The notes below the pieces were generated by a model. It was given only the letters and a program-made list of their open reading frames with translations, did no database searches and was not told where the DNA came from. A DNA stretch of 64,000 nucleotides from Moritella sp. Urea-trap-13 (GTDB lineage: Bacteria; Pseudomonadota; Gammaproteobacteria; Enterobacterales; Moritellaceae). Positions 9,475-20,450 of the stretch are shown in pieces (the stretch's first letter is position 1; the number at the start of each line of letters is the position of its first letter). The stretch is from positions 124,001-188,000 of the forward strand of contig NZ_PJCA01000037.1 in assembly GCF_002836355.1 (NCBI RefSeq), read 5' to 3'. The position numbers and the translations under genes are program-made.

Positions 9475-10515
9475 GTGGCTAAAAAGAAACATCTAACCCA
9501 AGGTCAAATACGTCGTGTACGTAGCAACCAGACTAAACGTCTAGAAAAGCCAGATACAAAAGAATGGGATGACTCTCTTCTCGGCAAAAAGCAAGAAGGT
9601 GTGGTCATTAGCCGCTTTGGTCAACATGCGGATGTAGAAGCTGAGGATGGTATCATTCACCGTTGTAATCTACGTCGTTCTATTGCGAGCTTAGTAACGG
9701 GTGACCGTGTTGTTTGGCGCTTAGGTAATGAACAGCTGCAAGGAATTTCTGGTATTATCGAAGCAGTACACGAACGCAGAACCGTGTTAACACGTCCTGA
9801 TTTCTACGATGGTATTAAACCTATCGCTGCCAATATTGATCAAATTGTGATCGTATCCTCTGTAGTGCCAGAATTCTCAACTAATATTATCGACCGCTAT
9901 ATCGTTGCTGCTGAAGATGTAAAAATTCGTCCAGTGATCTTATTAAACAAAATTGATTTATTAACCACTGATGAATTATTTACCATTAACAGACAACTAC
10001 AAACTTACCGTGATATCGGCTATGAAGTATGGCAAGTATCATCTCTCGAAGGTAAAGGCTTATCTGAGTTGCAACACCTATTAAAAGATAATACCACTAT
10101 CTTTGTTGGTCAATCAGGCGTAGGTAAATCATCACTAGTGAATGCATTAATGCCTGAACTAGATGTCGAGGTGGGTGATGTATCAGAAAAATCCGGTCTG
10201 GGTACCCACACAACAACGACTGCGCGTTTATATCACTTTCCATCAGGTGGTGATTTAATTGATTCACCAGGGGTACGTGAATTCTCGTTGTGGCACATGA
10301 AACCAGAAGAGATCGCGAACGGCTTTATCGAGTTCCGCGATTTCTTAGGTGAATGTCGTTTCCGCGATTGTAAGCATAAAAACGACCCAGGTTGTGCACT
10401 ACAAGATGCGATAAAACAAGGTAAGATCAAAAAAGTACGCTTTGATAACTACCTGCGTATATTAGAAACCATGTTAGATAATCGCCCAACGCGTCATGTT
10501 CCAGTGCGTAAATAA
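9475..10515 (+). CDS. rsgA: ribosome small-subunit-dependent GTPase
   Basis: RsgA is a circularly permuted GTPase that checks the decoding centre of maturing 30S subunits. The 346-residue protein has an OB-fold (about 45-110), then the permuted G motifs: G4 NKID at 158-161, G1 GQSGVGKSS from 212, and G3 DSPG after that. A zinc finger follows with C294, C299, H301 and C307. The start is GTG with AGGAATTAAATTACCC upstream; the protein then begins with the family's basic KKKHLTQGQ tail. It is followed by psd, as in E. coli. Confidence 0.97.
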   Translation: MAKKKHLTQGQIRRVRSNQTKRLEKPDTKEWDDSLLGKKQEGVVISRFGQHADVEAEDGIIHRCNLRRSIASLVTGDRVVWRLGNEQLQGISGIIEAVHERRTVLTRPDFYDGIKPIAANIDQIVIVSSVVPEFSTNIIDRYIVAAEDVKIRPVILLNKIDLLTTDELFTINRQLQTYRDIGYEVWQVSSLEGKGLSELQHLLKDNTTIFVGQSGVGKSSLVNALMPELDVEVGDVSEKSGLGTHTTTTARLYHFPSGGDLIDSPGVREFSLWHMKPEEIANGFIEFRDFLGECRFRDCKHKNDPGCALQDAIKQGKIKKVRFDNYLRILETMLDNRPTRHVPVRK

Positions 10516-10550
10516 CACGCGCTCATGACGTAATAAAAAATATAATCAAG

Positions 10551-10581
10551 GTTATCTTGCTGCTACAAATAGCAAGGTAAC
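10551..10581. terminator. hairpin between rsgA and psd
   Basis: An 11-bp imperfect stem (GTTATCTTGCT with AGCAAGGTAAC) 35 bp after the rsgA stop. No U-tract follows, so it may be an attenuating or mRNA-end hairpin and not a full terminator. Confidence 0.4.
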
Positions 10582-10698
10582 GATTATCTGCTCAAACTCA
10601 TTACGTAAATTCTGACAACAGCTAATTCTGACAACAATAGTCAAACTTGTTACAATGGCGTTAATTCTACCTTATTCAACTATTTAAGAGGCTCTCAG

Positions 10699-11559
10699 GT
10701 GCTAGACAAGCTTAAAGTTATTGCCCAATACTGCTTTCCTCAACACGGTTTATCTCGTCTTATTGGTTTATTCGCAGCCGGCGCGCACGGTAAAGTAACA
10801 ACAAATGTAATCACTTGGTTCATCAAGCGTTACAATGTAAATATGGATGAAGCAAAACATTCAGACCCTGCACACTTCCAAACATTTAACGACTTCTTTA
10901 CCCGTGAATTAAAAGAAGGCGTACGTCCAATCAATGCTGACGACAACATGTTATGTCAACCAGTAGACGGCGCAGTAAGCCAAGCGGGTCCAATTACGCA
11001 AGGTCGTATTGTCCAAGCTAAAGGTCATGACTACAGTGTTTGCGAGTTATTAGGTGGCGATCGTCAACTAGCCAACAAATTTGAAGATGGTGACTTTGCC
11101 ACGGTATATCTATCGCCACGTGATTATCACCGTATTCACATGCCAATTACGGGTACGTTAAAAGAAATGATTTTTGCGCCGGGTGATCTGTTTTCAGTAA
11201 ACCCACTGACCGCGCAAAATGTACCGAATTTATTTGCTCGTAACGAACGTGCTATCGCTATCTTTGATACCGAAGTGGGTCCGTTTGCCATGGTCTTAGT
11301 TGGCGCAACAATCGTTGCTTCCATTGAAACAATCTGGCACGGCACAGTTGCACCATCGAAAAATAAAGAGATCGTGCGTTGGACGTATGAAAACCAAGCA
11401 CCAATCGTTATCGAAAAAGGCGCTGAAATGGGCCGCTTTAAACTTGGTTCAACTATCGTTGCCGTGTTTGCTAAAGACGCGATTGAATTTGTTGATGAAC
11501 TACAGCCAACTGCACCAACGATGATGGGTGAAGCATTCGCTCGAATCAAAGCTAAATAA
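10699..11559 (+). CDS. psd: phosphatidylserine decarboxylase proenzyme
   Basis: Membrane-associated enzyme that makes phosphatidylethanolamine from phosphatidylserine. The proenzyme cuts itself at the LGST motif (residues 249-252), between G250 and S251, to create the pyruvoyl cofactor. FxxFFTRELK near residue 70 and the HMPITG segment are family motifs. The 286-residue length is normal. The start is GTG, preceded by AAGAGG. It lies in the conserved rsgA-psd-mscM order, but an EamA transporter gene is inserted between psd and mscM. Confidence 0.97.
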   Translation: MLDKLKVIAQYCFPQHGLSRLIGLFAAGAHGKVTTNVITWFIKRYNVNMDEAKHSDPAHFQTFNDFFTRELKEGVRPINADDNMLCQPVDGAVSQAGPITQGRIVQAKGHDYSVCELLGGDRQLANKFEDGDFATVYLSPRDYHRIHMPITGTLKEMIFAPGDLFSVNPLTAQNVPNLFARNERAIAIFDTEVGPFAMVLVGATIVASIETIWHGTVAPSKNKEIVRWTYENQAPIVIEKGAEMGRFKLGSTIVAVFAKDAIEFVDELQPTAPTMMGEAFARIKAK

Positions 11560-11578
11560 GCGCGTCAGTTCGCTCGAT

Positions 11579-11610
11579 TAACCCGTTATACATCATGCTA
11601 TAACGGGTTA
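11579..11610. terminator. terminator-like hairpin after psd
   Basis: TAACCCGTTATA pairs perfectly with TATAACGGGTTA over 12 bp with an 8-nt loop, 20 bp after the psd stop. No U-tract is present. Confidence 0.5.
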
Positions 11611-11737
11611 TATTCACCACACCACGCTAACATTCGACAATTAATTCTCCTATAACCAAAACACCAATATCGACTATAAAACCATTACTCATAATGCCAA
11701 TTGATCTGGCTAGCAGTTGCAAGGATGTAAGCAATTA

Positions 11738-12595
11738 ATGGAACAACGTAAACAAGGCCTATGGGCTCTTCACTCGGCAACGCTATTACTGGGTGGCACC
11801 ACATTATTTTCCAAACTCATTCCACTAAGTGCACTTGATATCACCATTATCCGTTGTGTAATAGCCGCGACCGTCTTATGTTTATTATTAAAAGTAACCA
11901 AACAGCCGCTGCGATTAAACAAGTTAAGTGACTATGGTTGGGCAGTCTTATTAGCCGCATTGGTGGGCGCGCATTGGGTGACATTTTTCTTAGGCATGCA
12001 ATTGTCGACCATTGCGATTGGACTTATTGCCTTCTACACTTATCCTGTGATGACGGTATTTTTAGAGCCACTGTTTAATCGAGAAAAAATTCAAGGTCAG
12101 GATATCATCTCGGCCACTGTAGTATTAATCGGCATCAGTTTATTAGTACCAGAACTGTCTTTAGAAAATGAGGTGACGCTGGGTATTATCAGCGGTATTA
12201 GCTCTGCATTTCTGTTTACCTTAAGAAACATTCTCTACAAGCGTAAGCTCTCACAATACAGCGGCCCCCACACAATGTTTTATCAAACTTTATTAACCGC
12301 GTGTATGCTTTCCCCATTTTTGAGTGTAAACTTAGCCGCTATAAATAATGACAACTGGACGTTATTAGTTGTGTTAGGAATTTGCTTTACCGCAATGCCG
12401 CACACACTGCTAGTTACAGCATTACGTCACCTAAAAGCGAAAACAGTGGGGCTTATAGCCTGCTTACAACCGCTTTATGGTAGTTTGCTAGCGATCCCCT
12501 TTTTAGGTGAAATTCCCAATGCCGCAACCATCACTGGAGGCGTATTAGTTGTTTCAGCCGCCCTCTTTGAAACTTGGCATGCAGGAAAAAAATAG
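11738..12595 (+). CDS. EamA/DMT-family transporter
   Basis: Inner-membrane transporter of 285 residues with ten predicted membrane helices in two similar halves, as in the drug/metabolite (EamA) superfamily. The first helix is preceded by few residues, and the second half ends with VGLIACLQPLYGSLLAIPFLGE, a region typical for EamA carriers near helices 8-9. The ATG at 11738 is preferred to an upstream TTG because AAGGATGTAAG precedes it at a usable distance. The substrate (amino acids, nucleotides or other metabolites) is unknown. It interrupts the usual psd-mscM pairing. Confidence 0.8.
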   Translation: MEQRKQGLWALHSATLLLGGTTLFSKLIPLSALDITIIRCVIAATVLCLLLKVTKQPLRLNKLSDYGWAVLLAALVGAHWVTFFLGMQLSTIAIGLIAFYTYPVMTVFLEPLFNREKIQGQDIISATVVLIGISLLVPELSLENEVTLGIISGISSAFLFTLRNILYKRKLSQYSGPHTMFYQTLLTACMLSPFLSVNLAAINNDNWTLLVVLGICFTAMPHTLLVTALRHLKAKTVGLIACLQPLYGSLLAIPFLGEIPNAATITGGVLVVSAALFETWHAGKK

Positions 12596-12665
12596 TACCC
12601 ATAACGTAAATTGATAATACAGACTCTAATATCAATGACATTATGCGCCGTACTTATGAAATATT

Positions 12666-15600
12666 ATGATGACTAAAAATTATGTAATTTTACTTATTCT
12701 ATTTTCATTATTTATTACGCCAGTTCAGGCACAGCTTAGTTATGGTGAAGCCCAGCTTAATAACACCATTTTTCAGCTGGAAGAGCTCGAGCCAACGCCC
12801 TCAATTAAATTACAGCTCAAGTACTATCAACAAGCCTTAAAAGATTTAAGCGAAGATACCCATGCGCGCCAAACAGCCGAAAATTATCAAAATATTATTG
12901 ATGACTATCCTGTTACATCGCAAACTTTAAAAACCCAGATAGACAACTACAAACCAGCCTCCTTTGCTGACGCCAGTAACTGGCCAGTCAATAAAGTCGA
13001 GCAAGAGATAGCCAGACAAAATTCCAGTCAAACGGCATTAAAAAAACAACAACAAGCACGCAGTAGCGAACTCACCATGATAGGCATTCGGATCAGTTCA
13101 TTTCAGACTGATATCGAACACTTACGCGGTCAATTAACCAACATCCAAAAAGAGCACGATAAATTAGTTGCTAACAGTAACGATGAAATCAGCTTAACCG
13201 ATGCGCAAGAAGCCTTACGGGTTTCGCTGCAAATAAAACAGTCATCACTATCAAACCAGATCCAAATGCTGGAACTTGAACAGCTCAGTGCCAGCAACCG
13301 CAGCGAATTAGCCCAGCTCAATCGTCGTTTAAACTTATTAGAACAAAAAGACGTCAGCCTCTATCTCACCACTTTGACCGAGTTACGAAACAGCATATTA
13401 CGTAAAGAAACCGAAGATGCCATTGCCCGTAGCAAACAAATCAATGATTCATCACTGATTAGTTCACCCTTTTTACAGTTACAGCTGGAAATCAACCAAG
13501 AACTGTCTAATGCACTGGAAATTGTCTCGGCCAAAAACGAAACGATGCAAGACAAGCAGCAAGCTGTTAGCCAACAAGTCGATGCACTCACCAACACCTT
13601 GATTAACTTTAATGAGCAAGTTGAATGGCTTAAAATCAGTTCTGCGTTTGGTGAAAATTTACGCGCACAGGTAAGTAGTTTACCGAGTGAACCGCCACTA
13701 GAAAAACTAGAAAATGCCATTGTCGAAAGTCGCTTAGCGCGTTTTCGCTATCAAAAAATGCTCACTCAATTAGACAGTTTACCATTAACAACAAAGGCGC
13801 TAACGGCTGAAGAACAAGCCAGTTTGTTACGCTTTATTAAGTTACGTCGCCTGCTACTCAGCAAGCTGATCTCGAGCTTAGATAACCATATCTACGAACA
13901 AGCAAAACTAAAAGTCAGCTATAGCAAGATGAATAACACGCTAGTACAAATTAAGCAGCAAGCGGATGAACATTTATTTTGGGTACCGAGTATTCCCTCA
14001 CTGGGCACGCAAAGTATTACCGAGCTCTTTTCGAGTATGCTTTGGTTCACCTCAATTGATAACAGCATTACCATTCCACAGGCCTTATTCTCGACACCAT
14101 TAGCAACACTAAGCTTAGCGACATTATTAATTTTAGGACTGACTTATTTACGCGCCCCCTTAAACAAATACTTCACCAAGCATATTGCCGAAACATCACC
14201 AAAAGTAGGTAAGGTCACCCAAGATAAGTTCGCTTATACGCTACGCAATCTAGCTTATTCACTGGCTGATGCGCTGATCTTACCTATCACGCTATTTATC
14301 ATTACCGAGTTACTGATAAATGCATGGCAGTACCCGTTTGCCGTCAATATTGGCCACGCTTTACAAGACTCGCTATTTTTATTAATTATCTATTTGTTCA
14401 TGCACAACCTGACTCGCCATAAAGGCCTACTACAGATCCATTTGAAAATTAGTAAAGAGCGTATTGCTAAGATTTGGGGCTATTACCAAGTGCTGTTTTT
14501 TATCTCTTGGCCGTCATACATCATCCAAGTGCTTTGTTACCAATATCCAGAACAAGCCTATGACGGTTCGCTCGGCCGTCTGGCATTTGTCATTACCTGT
14601 GGCGCATTGGTGCAATTCTATTACCGTTTGTATCGTGAAAAGCTGCCGTTAACCTATCAGAAAAAGAATAATGACAAGCCACACATTGTCCATCACACCA
14701 TTTGGTCTGCATTTATTCTCGCACCAATAGCGTCTGCGATCATGGCGATCATGGGTTACTTGTATACCGCCCAAGTGTTGTTAAAACAGATGGAATCGTC
14801 ACTGTTAATGGGACTGTTCTTTTTATTAAGTTATTACTTGATCCGTCGTGGCATGCATTTACAAAAACGTCGCCTTGCCTTTGAGCGTGCCAAAGCGAAA
14901 CGTATCGACATTATCGCCCAACGTGTTAAAGAAGTTGAAAAAGGCGGGCAAAATTCGAGTCAAGAAAGTCATTTTGATATCGAAGAGCCTGAAATCGATT
15001 TAGATCAAATTAGTGCGCAATCACTCGGTCTGCTGCGTACCTTGTTAACGCTATTATTTATGGCCTTAAACGCGCTGTTCTGGTCAGAAATTCAAAGTGC
15101 GTTTATCTTCTTGGATACCATCACCTTGTGGGATGCTTCCAGCACCTTAAATGGGGTTGAGTATATCGACCCTATCACGTTAAAAAGCTGTCTGTTAGCC
15201 CTCACTATTTTTGTGCTGACCTTGGTATTAATACGTAATTTATCCGGTGCGCTCGAACTGTTGATTTTACAACATCTAGATCTCTCTCCGGGTACAGGCT
15301 TTGCGATCACCACCTTAGCCAAATACATGACAATCTCGATTGGCTTTGTCATCGGCTTTAACTTCTTAGGGGTTGATTGGGCGAAAACCCAGTGGCTAGT
15401 GGCCGCGTTAACCGTCGGTCTAGGTTTCGGCTTACAAGAGATTTTTGCGAATTTTGTATCTGGTTTAATTATCTTATTTGAAAAACCGATCCGTATTGGC
15501 GATACCGTGACCATTCGTGATTTAACCGGCAGCATCAGTAAAATTCAAACCCGTGCTACGACCATTGTCGATTGGGATAGAAAAGAAATCATTGTGCCGA

Positions 15601-16004
15601 ATAAAGCATTTATTACCGAGCAATTTATTAACTGGTCACTGTCCGATTCCATTACCCGTGTGATCATTAATATTGGCGTTGAATTTGATTCTGATATCGA
15701 GCTAGTGACAAAACTGCTATTAGAAAGTGCCGAAGAAAATAGTTTAAGCCTTGATAACCCGGGACCGGAAGTATTCTTTATTGAGTTTGCCCCACATGCA
15801 CTACGCTTTGAAGTACGTTGCTACGTATCAGAAATGGGTCATCGTTTAACCATGACCCATGAGCTTAATACGCGTATTACCCACGTCTTTAAAGAGCATA
15901 ATATCCGCATTGCCTTACCGCAACTCGACCTACGCGTAAAAGATGGTTTTAAAGTCAGTGATAGCAGTCATATCATGAGTATGAAGAAAGGCAGCTTAAG
16001 ATAA
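12666..16004 (+). CDS. mscM: large mechanosensitive channel, MscK/MscM family
   Basis: A 1112-residue inner-membrane channel that opens on membrane stretch during hypo-osmotic shock. Order of parts: signal peptide (about 1-22, ending VQA), a periplasmic coiled-coil region to about residue 470, many membrane helices (about 480-880), the pore-lining helix with GLGFGLQEIFANFVSGLIIL, then the MscS beta domain (GDTVTIRDLTGSISKI) and the alpha-beta C-terminal domain. Position downstream of psd matches E. coli yjeP/mscM. The coiled-coil region is rich in Gln and Leu, as expected for the family. Confidence 0.92.
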   Translation: MMTKNYVILLILFSLFITPVQAQLSYGEAQLNNTIFQLEELEPTPSIKLQLKYYQQALKDLSEDTHARQTAENYQNIIDDYPVTSQTLKTQIDNYKPASFADASNWPVNKVEQEIARQNSSQTALKKQQQARSSELTMIGIRISSFQTDIEHLRGQLTNIQKEHDKLVANSNDEISLTDAQEALRVSLQIKQSSLSNQIQMLELEQLSASNRSELAQLNRRLNLLEQKDVSLYLTTLTELRNSILRKETEDAIARSKQINDSSLISSPFLQLQLEINQELSNALEIVSAKNETMQDKQQAVSQQVDALTNTLINFNEQVEWLKISSAFGENLRAQVSSLPSEPPLEKLENAIVESRLARFRYQKMLTQLDSLPLTTKALTAEEQASLLRFIKLRRLLLSKLISSLDNHIYEQAKLKVSYSKMNNTLVQIKQQADEHLFWVPSIPSLGTQSITELFSSMLWFTSIDNSITIPQALFSTPLATLSLATLLILGLTYLRAPLNKYFTKHIAETSPKVGKVTQDKFAYTLRNLAYSLADALILPITLFIITELLINAWQYPFAVNIGHALQDSLFLLIIYLFMHNLTRHKGLLQIHLKISKERIAKIWGYYQVLFFISWPSYIIQVLCYQYPEQAYDGSLGRLAFVITCGALVQFYYRLYREKLPLTYQKKNNDKPHIVHHTIWSAFILAPIASAIMAIMGYLYTAQVLLKQMESSLLMGLFFLLSYYLIRRGMHLQKRRLAFERAKAKRIDIIAQRVKEVEKGGQNSSQESHFDIEEPEIDLDQISAQSLGLLRTLLTLLFMALNALFWSEIQSAFIFLDTITLWDASSTLNGVEYIDPITLKSCLLALTIFVLTLVLIRNLSGALELLILQHLDLSPGTGFAITTLAKYMTISIGFVIGFNFLGVDWAKTQWLVAALTVGLGFGLQEIFANFVSGLIILFEKPIRIGDTVTIRDLTGSISKIQTRATTIVDWDRKEIIVPNKAFITEQFINWSLSDSITRVIINIGVEFDSDIELVTKLLLESAEENSLSLDNPGPEVFFIEFAPHALRFEVRCYVSEMGHRLTMTHELNTRITHVFKEHNIRIALPQLDLRVKDGFKVSDSSHIMSMKKGSLR

Positions 16005-16050
16005 GCTGCTCTTGAGCTAGAACTAGCAATAGGAATAAAAAGAGAGATAG

Positions 16051-16105
16051 AAAGGATGAATACGACTTAGCTTCAATAACTAAGCCTACTCGTCCTTTAT
16101 TTTTT
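16051..16105. terminator. bidirectional terminator, mscM / epmA
   Basis: A long imperfect hairpin (AAAGGATGA... with ...TCGTCCTTT outer arms and an inner CTTAG/CTAAG pairing) is followed by ATTTTTT. It lies between convergent genes. Confidence 0.65.
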
Positions 16106-16113
16106 GACTGCTT

Positions 16114-17088
16114 TTAGGCTCTAGGAGTCGGAAAAGCAATAACCTCATCAAGGCTATTTGCACCCACCGTCAGCATCACTAATCGATCAATACCTAACGC
16201 CACGCCAGCGCAATCAGGAAAGCCAGCAGTAAGCGCATCAATCAAATGATAATCGATAGGTTGCTCGGATAAATCCATGGTCTTACGCTTAGCATTATCG
16301 GCTTTAAACCGTCTTAACTGCTCTTTCGCATCAGCTAACTCATGAAAGCCATTAGCTAATTCAATACCTTTAAAATACACTTCAAAGCGCTCTGCCACGC
16401 GTGTATCTTGCTGGCTAATGCGCGCTAATGCCGCTTGCGATGCGGGGAAATCATAAATAAAACAGGGTGCGTCTTGGCCAATTTGACTTTCGACACCAAC
16501 GTAAAATAATAGCTGTAAAATAGTGTCACGATCAGGTTCATTCTCTAATACGTCATAGACCCCGTACGGTTTTGCCGCTTGACGTAATTCATCCATCGTT
16601 GCGGTTAAAGGGTCTAGCTGTAAAAATTGTTTAAATGCATTTTGATAAGTGAAGCGCTGCTCTTTACCAGAACCTAATACTAGGGTGAGTAGCTCAGACA
16701 TTTCATCCATCAATTGGAAATGATCAAAGCCAATCCGATACCATTCCAGCATAGTGAATTCAGGGTTATGATGACGTCCCGCTTCTTCATTACGAAACGA
16801 TTTACTCATCTGATAAATGCAACCACTGCCTGCTGCTAGCAACCTTTTCATGTGGAATTCAGGTGAGGTTTGCAGATATAAGGACAGACCTTGGCTGTAA
16901 CCAGGGCCAACAAATACCGTGCTAAATGCATCTAAATGTACATCGGTAACAGCGGCTTGACTCAGCGCTGGCGTATCAACTTCTAATACCTCACGCCTCG
17001 CAAAAAACTCACGAATAGTATTTAATACTTCAGCCCGAGCACGTAGCGCAGTAAAACTTGCACTAGGTTGCCAATTCAATTCACTCAT
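16114..17088 (-). CDS. epmA: EF-P beta-lysine ligase
   Basis: EpmA (PoxA/GenX) is a truncated class II lysyl-tRNA synthetase paralogue that attaches (R)-beta-lysine to Lys34 of elongation factor P. The 324-residue protein lacks an anticodon-binding domain. Class II motifs are visible: [20 protein letters not shown] (motif 2) and [12 protein letters not shown] (motif 3). I place the start at 17088 ([11 protein letters not shown]), which matches the E. coli N-terminus and has GGAG 5 nt upstream; a second in-frame ATG at 17106 has no such site. efp is 215 bp upstream on the same strand, and epmB diverges from efp. Confidence 0.95.
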   Translation of the reverse strand: MSELNWQPSASFTALRARAEVLNTIREFFARREVLEVDTPALSQAAVTDVHLDAFSTVFVGPGYSQGLSLYLQTSPEFHMKRLLAAGSGCIYQMSKSFRNEEAGRHHNPEFTMLEWYRIGFDHFQLMDEMSELLTLVLGSGKEQRFTYQNAFKQFLQLDPLTATMDELRQAAKPYGVYDVLENEPDRDTILQLLFYVGVESQIGQDAPCFIYDFPASQAALARISQQDTRVAERFEVYFKGIELANGFHELADAKEQLRRFKADNAKRKTMDLSEQPIDYHLIDALTAGFPDCAGVALGIDRLVMLTVGANSLDEVIAFPTPRA

Positions 17089-17138
17089 ATCCACTCCGGT
17101 TGCCATAACTTAAAACGTTAACGCTATGCATAATCTAC

Positions 17139-17190
17139 ATAGCATTAATTAAAGACGTCCGGCTCACCGACTTACTTTAATTAATGCTAT
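17139..17190. repeat. perfect 16-bp inverted repeat upstream of epmA
   Basis: ATAGCATTAATTAAAG at 17139-17154 pairs perfectly with 17175-17190, with a 20-nt loop. It lies between the efp terminator and the epmA start, so it is either in the epmA leader or a second efp terminator. Confidence 0.85.
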
Positions 17191-17235
17191 AAAGCCTGTT
17201 TATTTGAACAATTATTTACCAGTTTCTCAAAAACT

Positions 17236-17263
17236 AAAATGCCAGTCAAAAGACTGGCATTTT
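17236..17263. terminator. efp terminator
   Basis: A perfect 12-bp stem (AAAATGCCAGTC / GACTGGCATTTT) with a 4-nt AAAA loop, 40 bp after the efp stop. Confidence 0.9.
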
Positions 17264-17302
17264 ATCATTCATTAACGCTAATTAAGTTAGCGTATAATCA
17301 AT

Positions 17303-17869
17303 TTATTTTACACGGCCAACGTATTCGCCAGTACGTGTATCAACTTTCACTACTTCACCGATTTGGATGAATAGAGGTACACGCACAACGGCACCTGTAG
17401 TTAATGTTGCAGGTTTACCACCCGTACCCTGCGTATCGCCTTTTAGGCCAGGATCTGTTTCTGTTACTTCCAATTCAACAAAGTTTGGTGGTGTAACAGC
17501 AATTGGGTTATCGTTCCACGTAGTAATAACGCAGATATCTTGTTCAACAAGCCATTTAGCCGTATCGCCAACCGCTTTTACGTCAGCTTCAACTTGCTCA
17601 AACGAGTCATTGTTCATAAAATGGAAGTGTTCGCCATCGTTATATAGATACGCTAATTCTACTTCCATTACGTCTGCTGCTTCAACAGTTTCGCCAGACT
17701 TAAATGTTTTTTCTAGAATTTTACCAGAAACTAAACGACGAACTTTAACGCGATGAAATGCTTGGCCTTTACCTGGTTTTACATGATCATGTTCGATGAT
17801 AGAGCAAGGCTCATTATCAAGCATGAATTTTAAACCGCCTTTAAAATCACTGGTTTTGTATGTTGCCAT
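17303..17869 (-). CDS. efp: translation elongation factor P
   Basis: EF-P rescues ribosomes stalled on polyproline stretches by stimulating peptide-bond formation from the E site. The 188-residue protein has the KOW-like domain I and two OB folds. The loop VKPGKGQAF places Lys at exactly position 34, the residue that EpmA and EpmB modify with beta-lysine. The gene diverges from epmB (44 bp between starts) and has epmA downstream, so target and two modifying enzymes are together. EpmC, the third enzyme, is not in the window. Confidence 0.98.
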   Translation of the reverse strand: MATYKTSDFKGGLKFMLDNEPCSIIEHDHVKPGKGQAFHRVKVRRLVSGKILEKTFKSGETVEAADVMEVELAYLYNDGEHFHFMNNDSFEQVEADVKAVGDTAKWLVEQDICVITTWNDNPIAVTPPNFVELEVTETDPGLKGDTQGTGGKPATLTTGAVVRVPLFIQIGEVVKVDTRTGEYVGRVK

Positions 17870-17913
17870 GTTATCCTCATGAAAAAATAGATTTCAATAA
17901 TTAGAGTTCAATA

Positions 17914-18927
17914 ATGCCGCAAATGATAACCCGAAATGGAGCAAAGATGCAGGAAAATTGGAAAAAAGACTTAGCAAGTGCCATTTCAGATCCTAGAAAG
18001 CTACTTTTTATACTAGAACTTCCCGAGACAACTTTCCAATCCGATTTTGCGGCAAGGCAGTTATTCCCTATGCGCGTACCGCAATCGTTTGTGGACCGTA
18101 TGGAAAAAGGCAACCCTAAAGACCCACTATTTCTGCAAGTCATGCCCAAGCAGCAAGAGTTCATCCAAAAGGCCGGATTCATTAAAGATCCGCTTGATGA
18201 ACACGAATCTGTGGTGCCAGGGTTATTACACAAATACACCAATCGGGTATTATTTATTGTCCGTGGTGGTTGTGCGATCAACTGTCGTTATTGTTTCCGC
18301 CGTCATTTCCCTTATCAAGAAAATAGTAATAACAAGCACGAATGGCAACAAGCAATCGACTATATTCGCTCTAAACCCGAGGTCATCGAGGTTATATTTA
18401 GTGGTGGCGATCCACTCATGGCCAACGACGAACAACTTGGCTGGTTAGTAGAACAACTAGAACAGATCCCGCACCTTAAGCGTCTACGCATCCATACGCG
18501 TTTACCCGTGGTGATGCCGAGCCGGGTGACCGATGAATTCGTGACCCTGCTAAAACAGTCGAGTTTGCGTTGCAGCGTGGTATTACATATTAATCATCCT
18601 AATGAGTTAGCCGCAGAATTACCCGTTGCATTAGCGAAGCTCACCGCAGCAGGGATCGACTTATATAACCAAGCCGTATTATTAGCTGACATTAATGATA
18701 ATGCCGATGATTTAGTGGCATTACATGAGCGCCTGTTTGATAATCGTATTCAACCTTATTATTTGCATGTATTAGATAGGGTCGAAGGCGCTAGTCATTT
18801 TGAAGTACCAGAAGAAAAAGCCGTGGCATTGATGAATGAATTATTATTACGTTTACCGGGCTTTTTAGTGCCGAAGTTAGTACGAGAGATTGGTGGTGAG
18901 AAAAGTAAAACGCCTATTGCGATTTAG
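17914..18927 (+). CDS. epmB: EF-P (R)-beta-lysine 2,3-aminomutase
   Basis: EpmB is the radical-SAM aminomutase that converts (S)-alpha-lysine to (R)-beta-lysine for EF-P modification. The 337-residue protein has the radical-SAM cluster motif CAINCRYCF (C120, C124, C127) and the GGDPLMAND segment that binds SAM/PLP partners. Its N-terminus MPQMITRNG aligns by eye with the E. coli MAHIVTLN start. It diverges from efp. Confidence 0.96.
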   Translation: MPQMITRNGAKMQENWKKDLASAISDPRKLLFILELPETTFQSDFAARQLFPMRVPQSFVDRMEKGNPKDPLFLQVMPKQQEFIQKAGFIKDPLDEHESVVPGLLHKYTNRVLFIVRGGCAINCRYCFRRHFPYQENSNNKHEWQQAIDYIRSKPEVIEVIFSGGDPLMANDEQLGWLVEQLEQIPHLKRLRIHTRLPVVMPSRVTDEFVTLLKQSSLRCSVVLHINHPNELAAELPVALAKLTAAGIDLYNQAVLLADINDNADDLVALHERLFDNRIQPYYLHVLDRVEGASHFEVPEEKAVALMNELLLRLPGFLVPKLVREIGGEKSKTPIAI

Positions 18928-18977
18928 ACCAATACAATTTAACTACAACAGCTTACCCGATAAAAGCCAGCCAATAA

Positions 18978-19007
18978 AAAAGGAATGACCACCAGGCCAT
19001 TCCTTTT
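18978..19007. terminator. bidirectional terminator, epmB / ndh
   Basis: AAAAGGAATG pairs with CATTCCTTTT over 10 bp, with a 10-nt loop, between convergent genes. Confidence 0.85.
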
Positions 19008-19070
19008 ATCTTTCTATAAAGTTGCTATAACTCGATTAAACTAGCTTCATTCAATCAAGTCAAACCGTTA

Positions 19071-20366
19071 TTAATGCAGTTTAAGCGTTGGGCGTAATAC
19101 GCGGTTTAAACTACCAACCAACATCATCAAACCAGTTTTAACATAACCGTGCAAGGCAATTTGATGCATACGGTACAATGAAATATACACCATTCTAGCA
19201 ATACGACCTTCTACCATCATGCTGCCTTTAGTCAGGTTACCCATCAGGCTACCAACAGTGCTAAAGCTACTTAGTGATACCAATGAACCGTGGTCATGAT
19301 AAACAAATGATTTTAGCGTTGCGCCGCCTTGCATCAGCGTCATGATATTTTTAAATGCCACTGTCGCCATTTGGTGTGCAGCTTGAGCACGCGGTGGTAC
19401 AAATGAACCATCGGCTTGAGTACACGATGCTAAATCACCAATCACAAAGATACTGTCATCACGGCTAGCTTGTAAACTGTCTTTAACCACGATCTGGTTA
19501 ATACGATTGGTTTCTAGTCCGGCAATGTCTTTCATGAAATCAGGCGCTTTAATACCCGCCGCCCATACCATTAACGATGCTGGAATTTCGTCACCATCTT
19601 TGGTTACTAGACCTTGGCTATTCGCTTCCGTCACCATAGTTTCGGTACGCACATCAACACCAATTTTAGTTAACTCGTGGTGCGCCGCAGCAGAAATACG
19701 CGCTGGTAATGCCGGTAAAATACTCTTACCGGCTTCCACTAATGTTACGTTTAACGACTCTTGGCTTACATTAGTAAAGCCGTAAGCCGATAACTGTGAT
19801 GCGGTATTGTGTAATTCAGCAGAAAGCTCTACACCTGTCGCACCTGCACCAACGATAGCGATGTTTACTTTGGCATCTTTATCTTTGTTAGCACCATGCA
19901 ACAAGAATGCATTCAACAATTCTTTGTGGAAACGATGTGCTTGATCTGGGCTGTCTAAGAAAATGCAGTTGTCTTTAACACCTTTAGTATTAAAGTCATT
20001 ACACATACTGCCAATCGCTAATACCAAGTAATCGTATTGTAAAGTACGCTCAGCAATCAGTAATTCATCACAGTCATTATATAAAGGCGCAATAGTCACG
20101 GTCTTTGTTTCACGGTCTAAACCAGAGAAACTGCCGAGCTGAAAATCAAACCCTTGATTCTTCGCATGTGCCGCATAACTTAACGCGTCAATGCCGGTAT
20201 CAAGTGAACCAGTTGCTACTTCATGTAATAACGGTTTCCACAGGTGGGTTTTGTTACGATCAACCAACGTAATGCGTGCTTTGTCTTTTTTACCCAATTT
20301 ACGACCCAGTTGCGTAGCAAGCTCAAGGCCACCAGCACCGCCTCCGATCACAAGAATTTTTTTCAT
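19071..20366 (-). CDS. ndh: type II NADH:quinone oxidoreductase
   Basis: NDH-2 is a single-subunit, non-proton-pumping FAD enzyme on the inner face of the cytoplasmic membrane that passes electrons from NADH to quinone. The 431-residue protein starts with the FAD-binding motif [14 protein letters not shown], has a second Rossmann motif [13 protein letters not shown] for NADH, and the [12 protein letters not shown] motif about residue 310. The C-terminal amphipathic stretch would anchor it. A 10-bp inverted repeat lies just upstream. Confidence 0.93.
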   Translation of the reverse strand: MKKILVIGGGAGGLELATQLGRKLGKKDKARITLVDRNKTHLWKPLLHEVATGSLDTGIDALSYAAHAKNQGFDFQLGSFSGLDRETKTVTIAPLYNDCDELLIAERTLQYDYLVLAIGSMCNDFNTKGVKDNCIFLDSPDQAHRFHKELLNAFLLHGANKDKDAKVNIAIVGAGATGVELSAELHNTASQLSAYGFTNVSQESLNVTLVEAGKSILPALPARISAAAHHELTKIGVDVRTETMVTEANSQGLVTKDGDEIPASLMVWAAGIKAPDFMKDIAGLETNRINQIVVKDSLQASRDDSIFVIGDLASCTQADGSFVPPRAQAAHQMATVAFKNIMTLMQGGATLKSFVYHDHGSLVSLSSFSTVGSLMGNLTKGSMMVEGRIARMVYISLYRMHQIALHGYVKTGLMMLVGSLNRVLRPTLKLH

Positions 20367-20388
20367 CTTATTAAGTCCTCATAGATAT

Positions 20389-20450
20389 ATCAGTTAACGG
20401 TATTCGGGCAACCCTATAACACTGGTTATTTCCAACTACGGTTAACTGAT
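20389..20450. promoter_or_regulatory. inverted repeat upstream of ndh
   Basis: ATCAGTTAAC (20389-20398) and GTTAACTGAT (20441-20450) are perfect inverted copies 42 bp apart, starting 22 bp before the ndh start codon. They could be two operator half-sites or the base of a hairpin. No known regulator motif is recognised. Confidence 0.35.
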
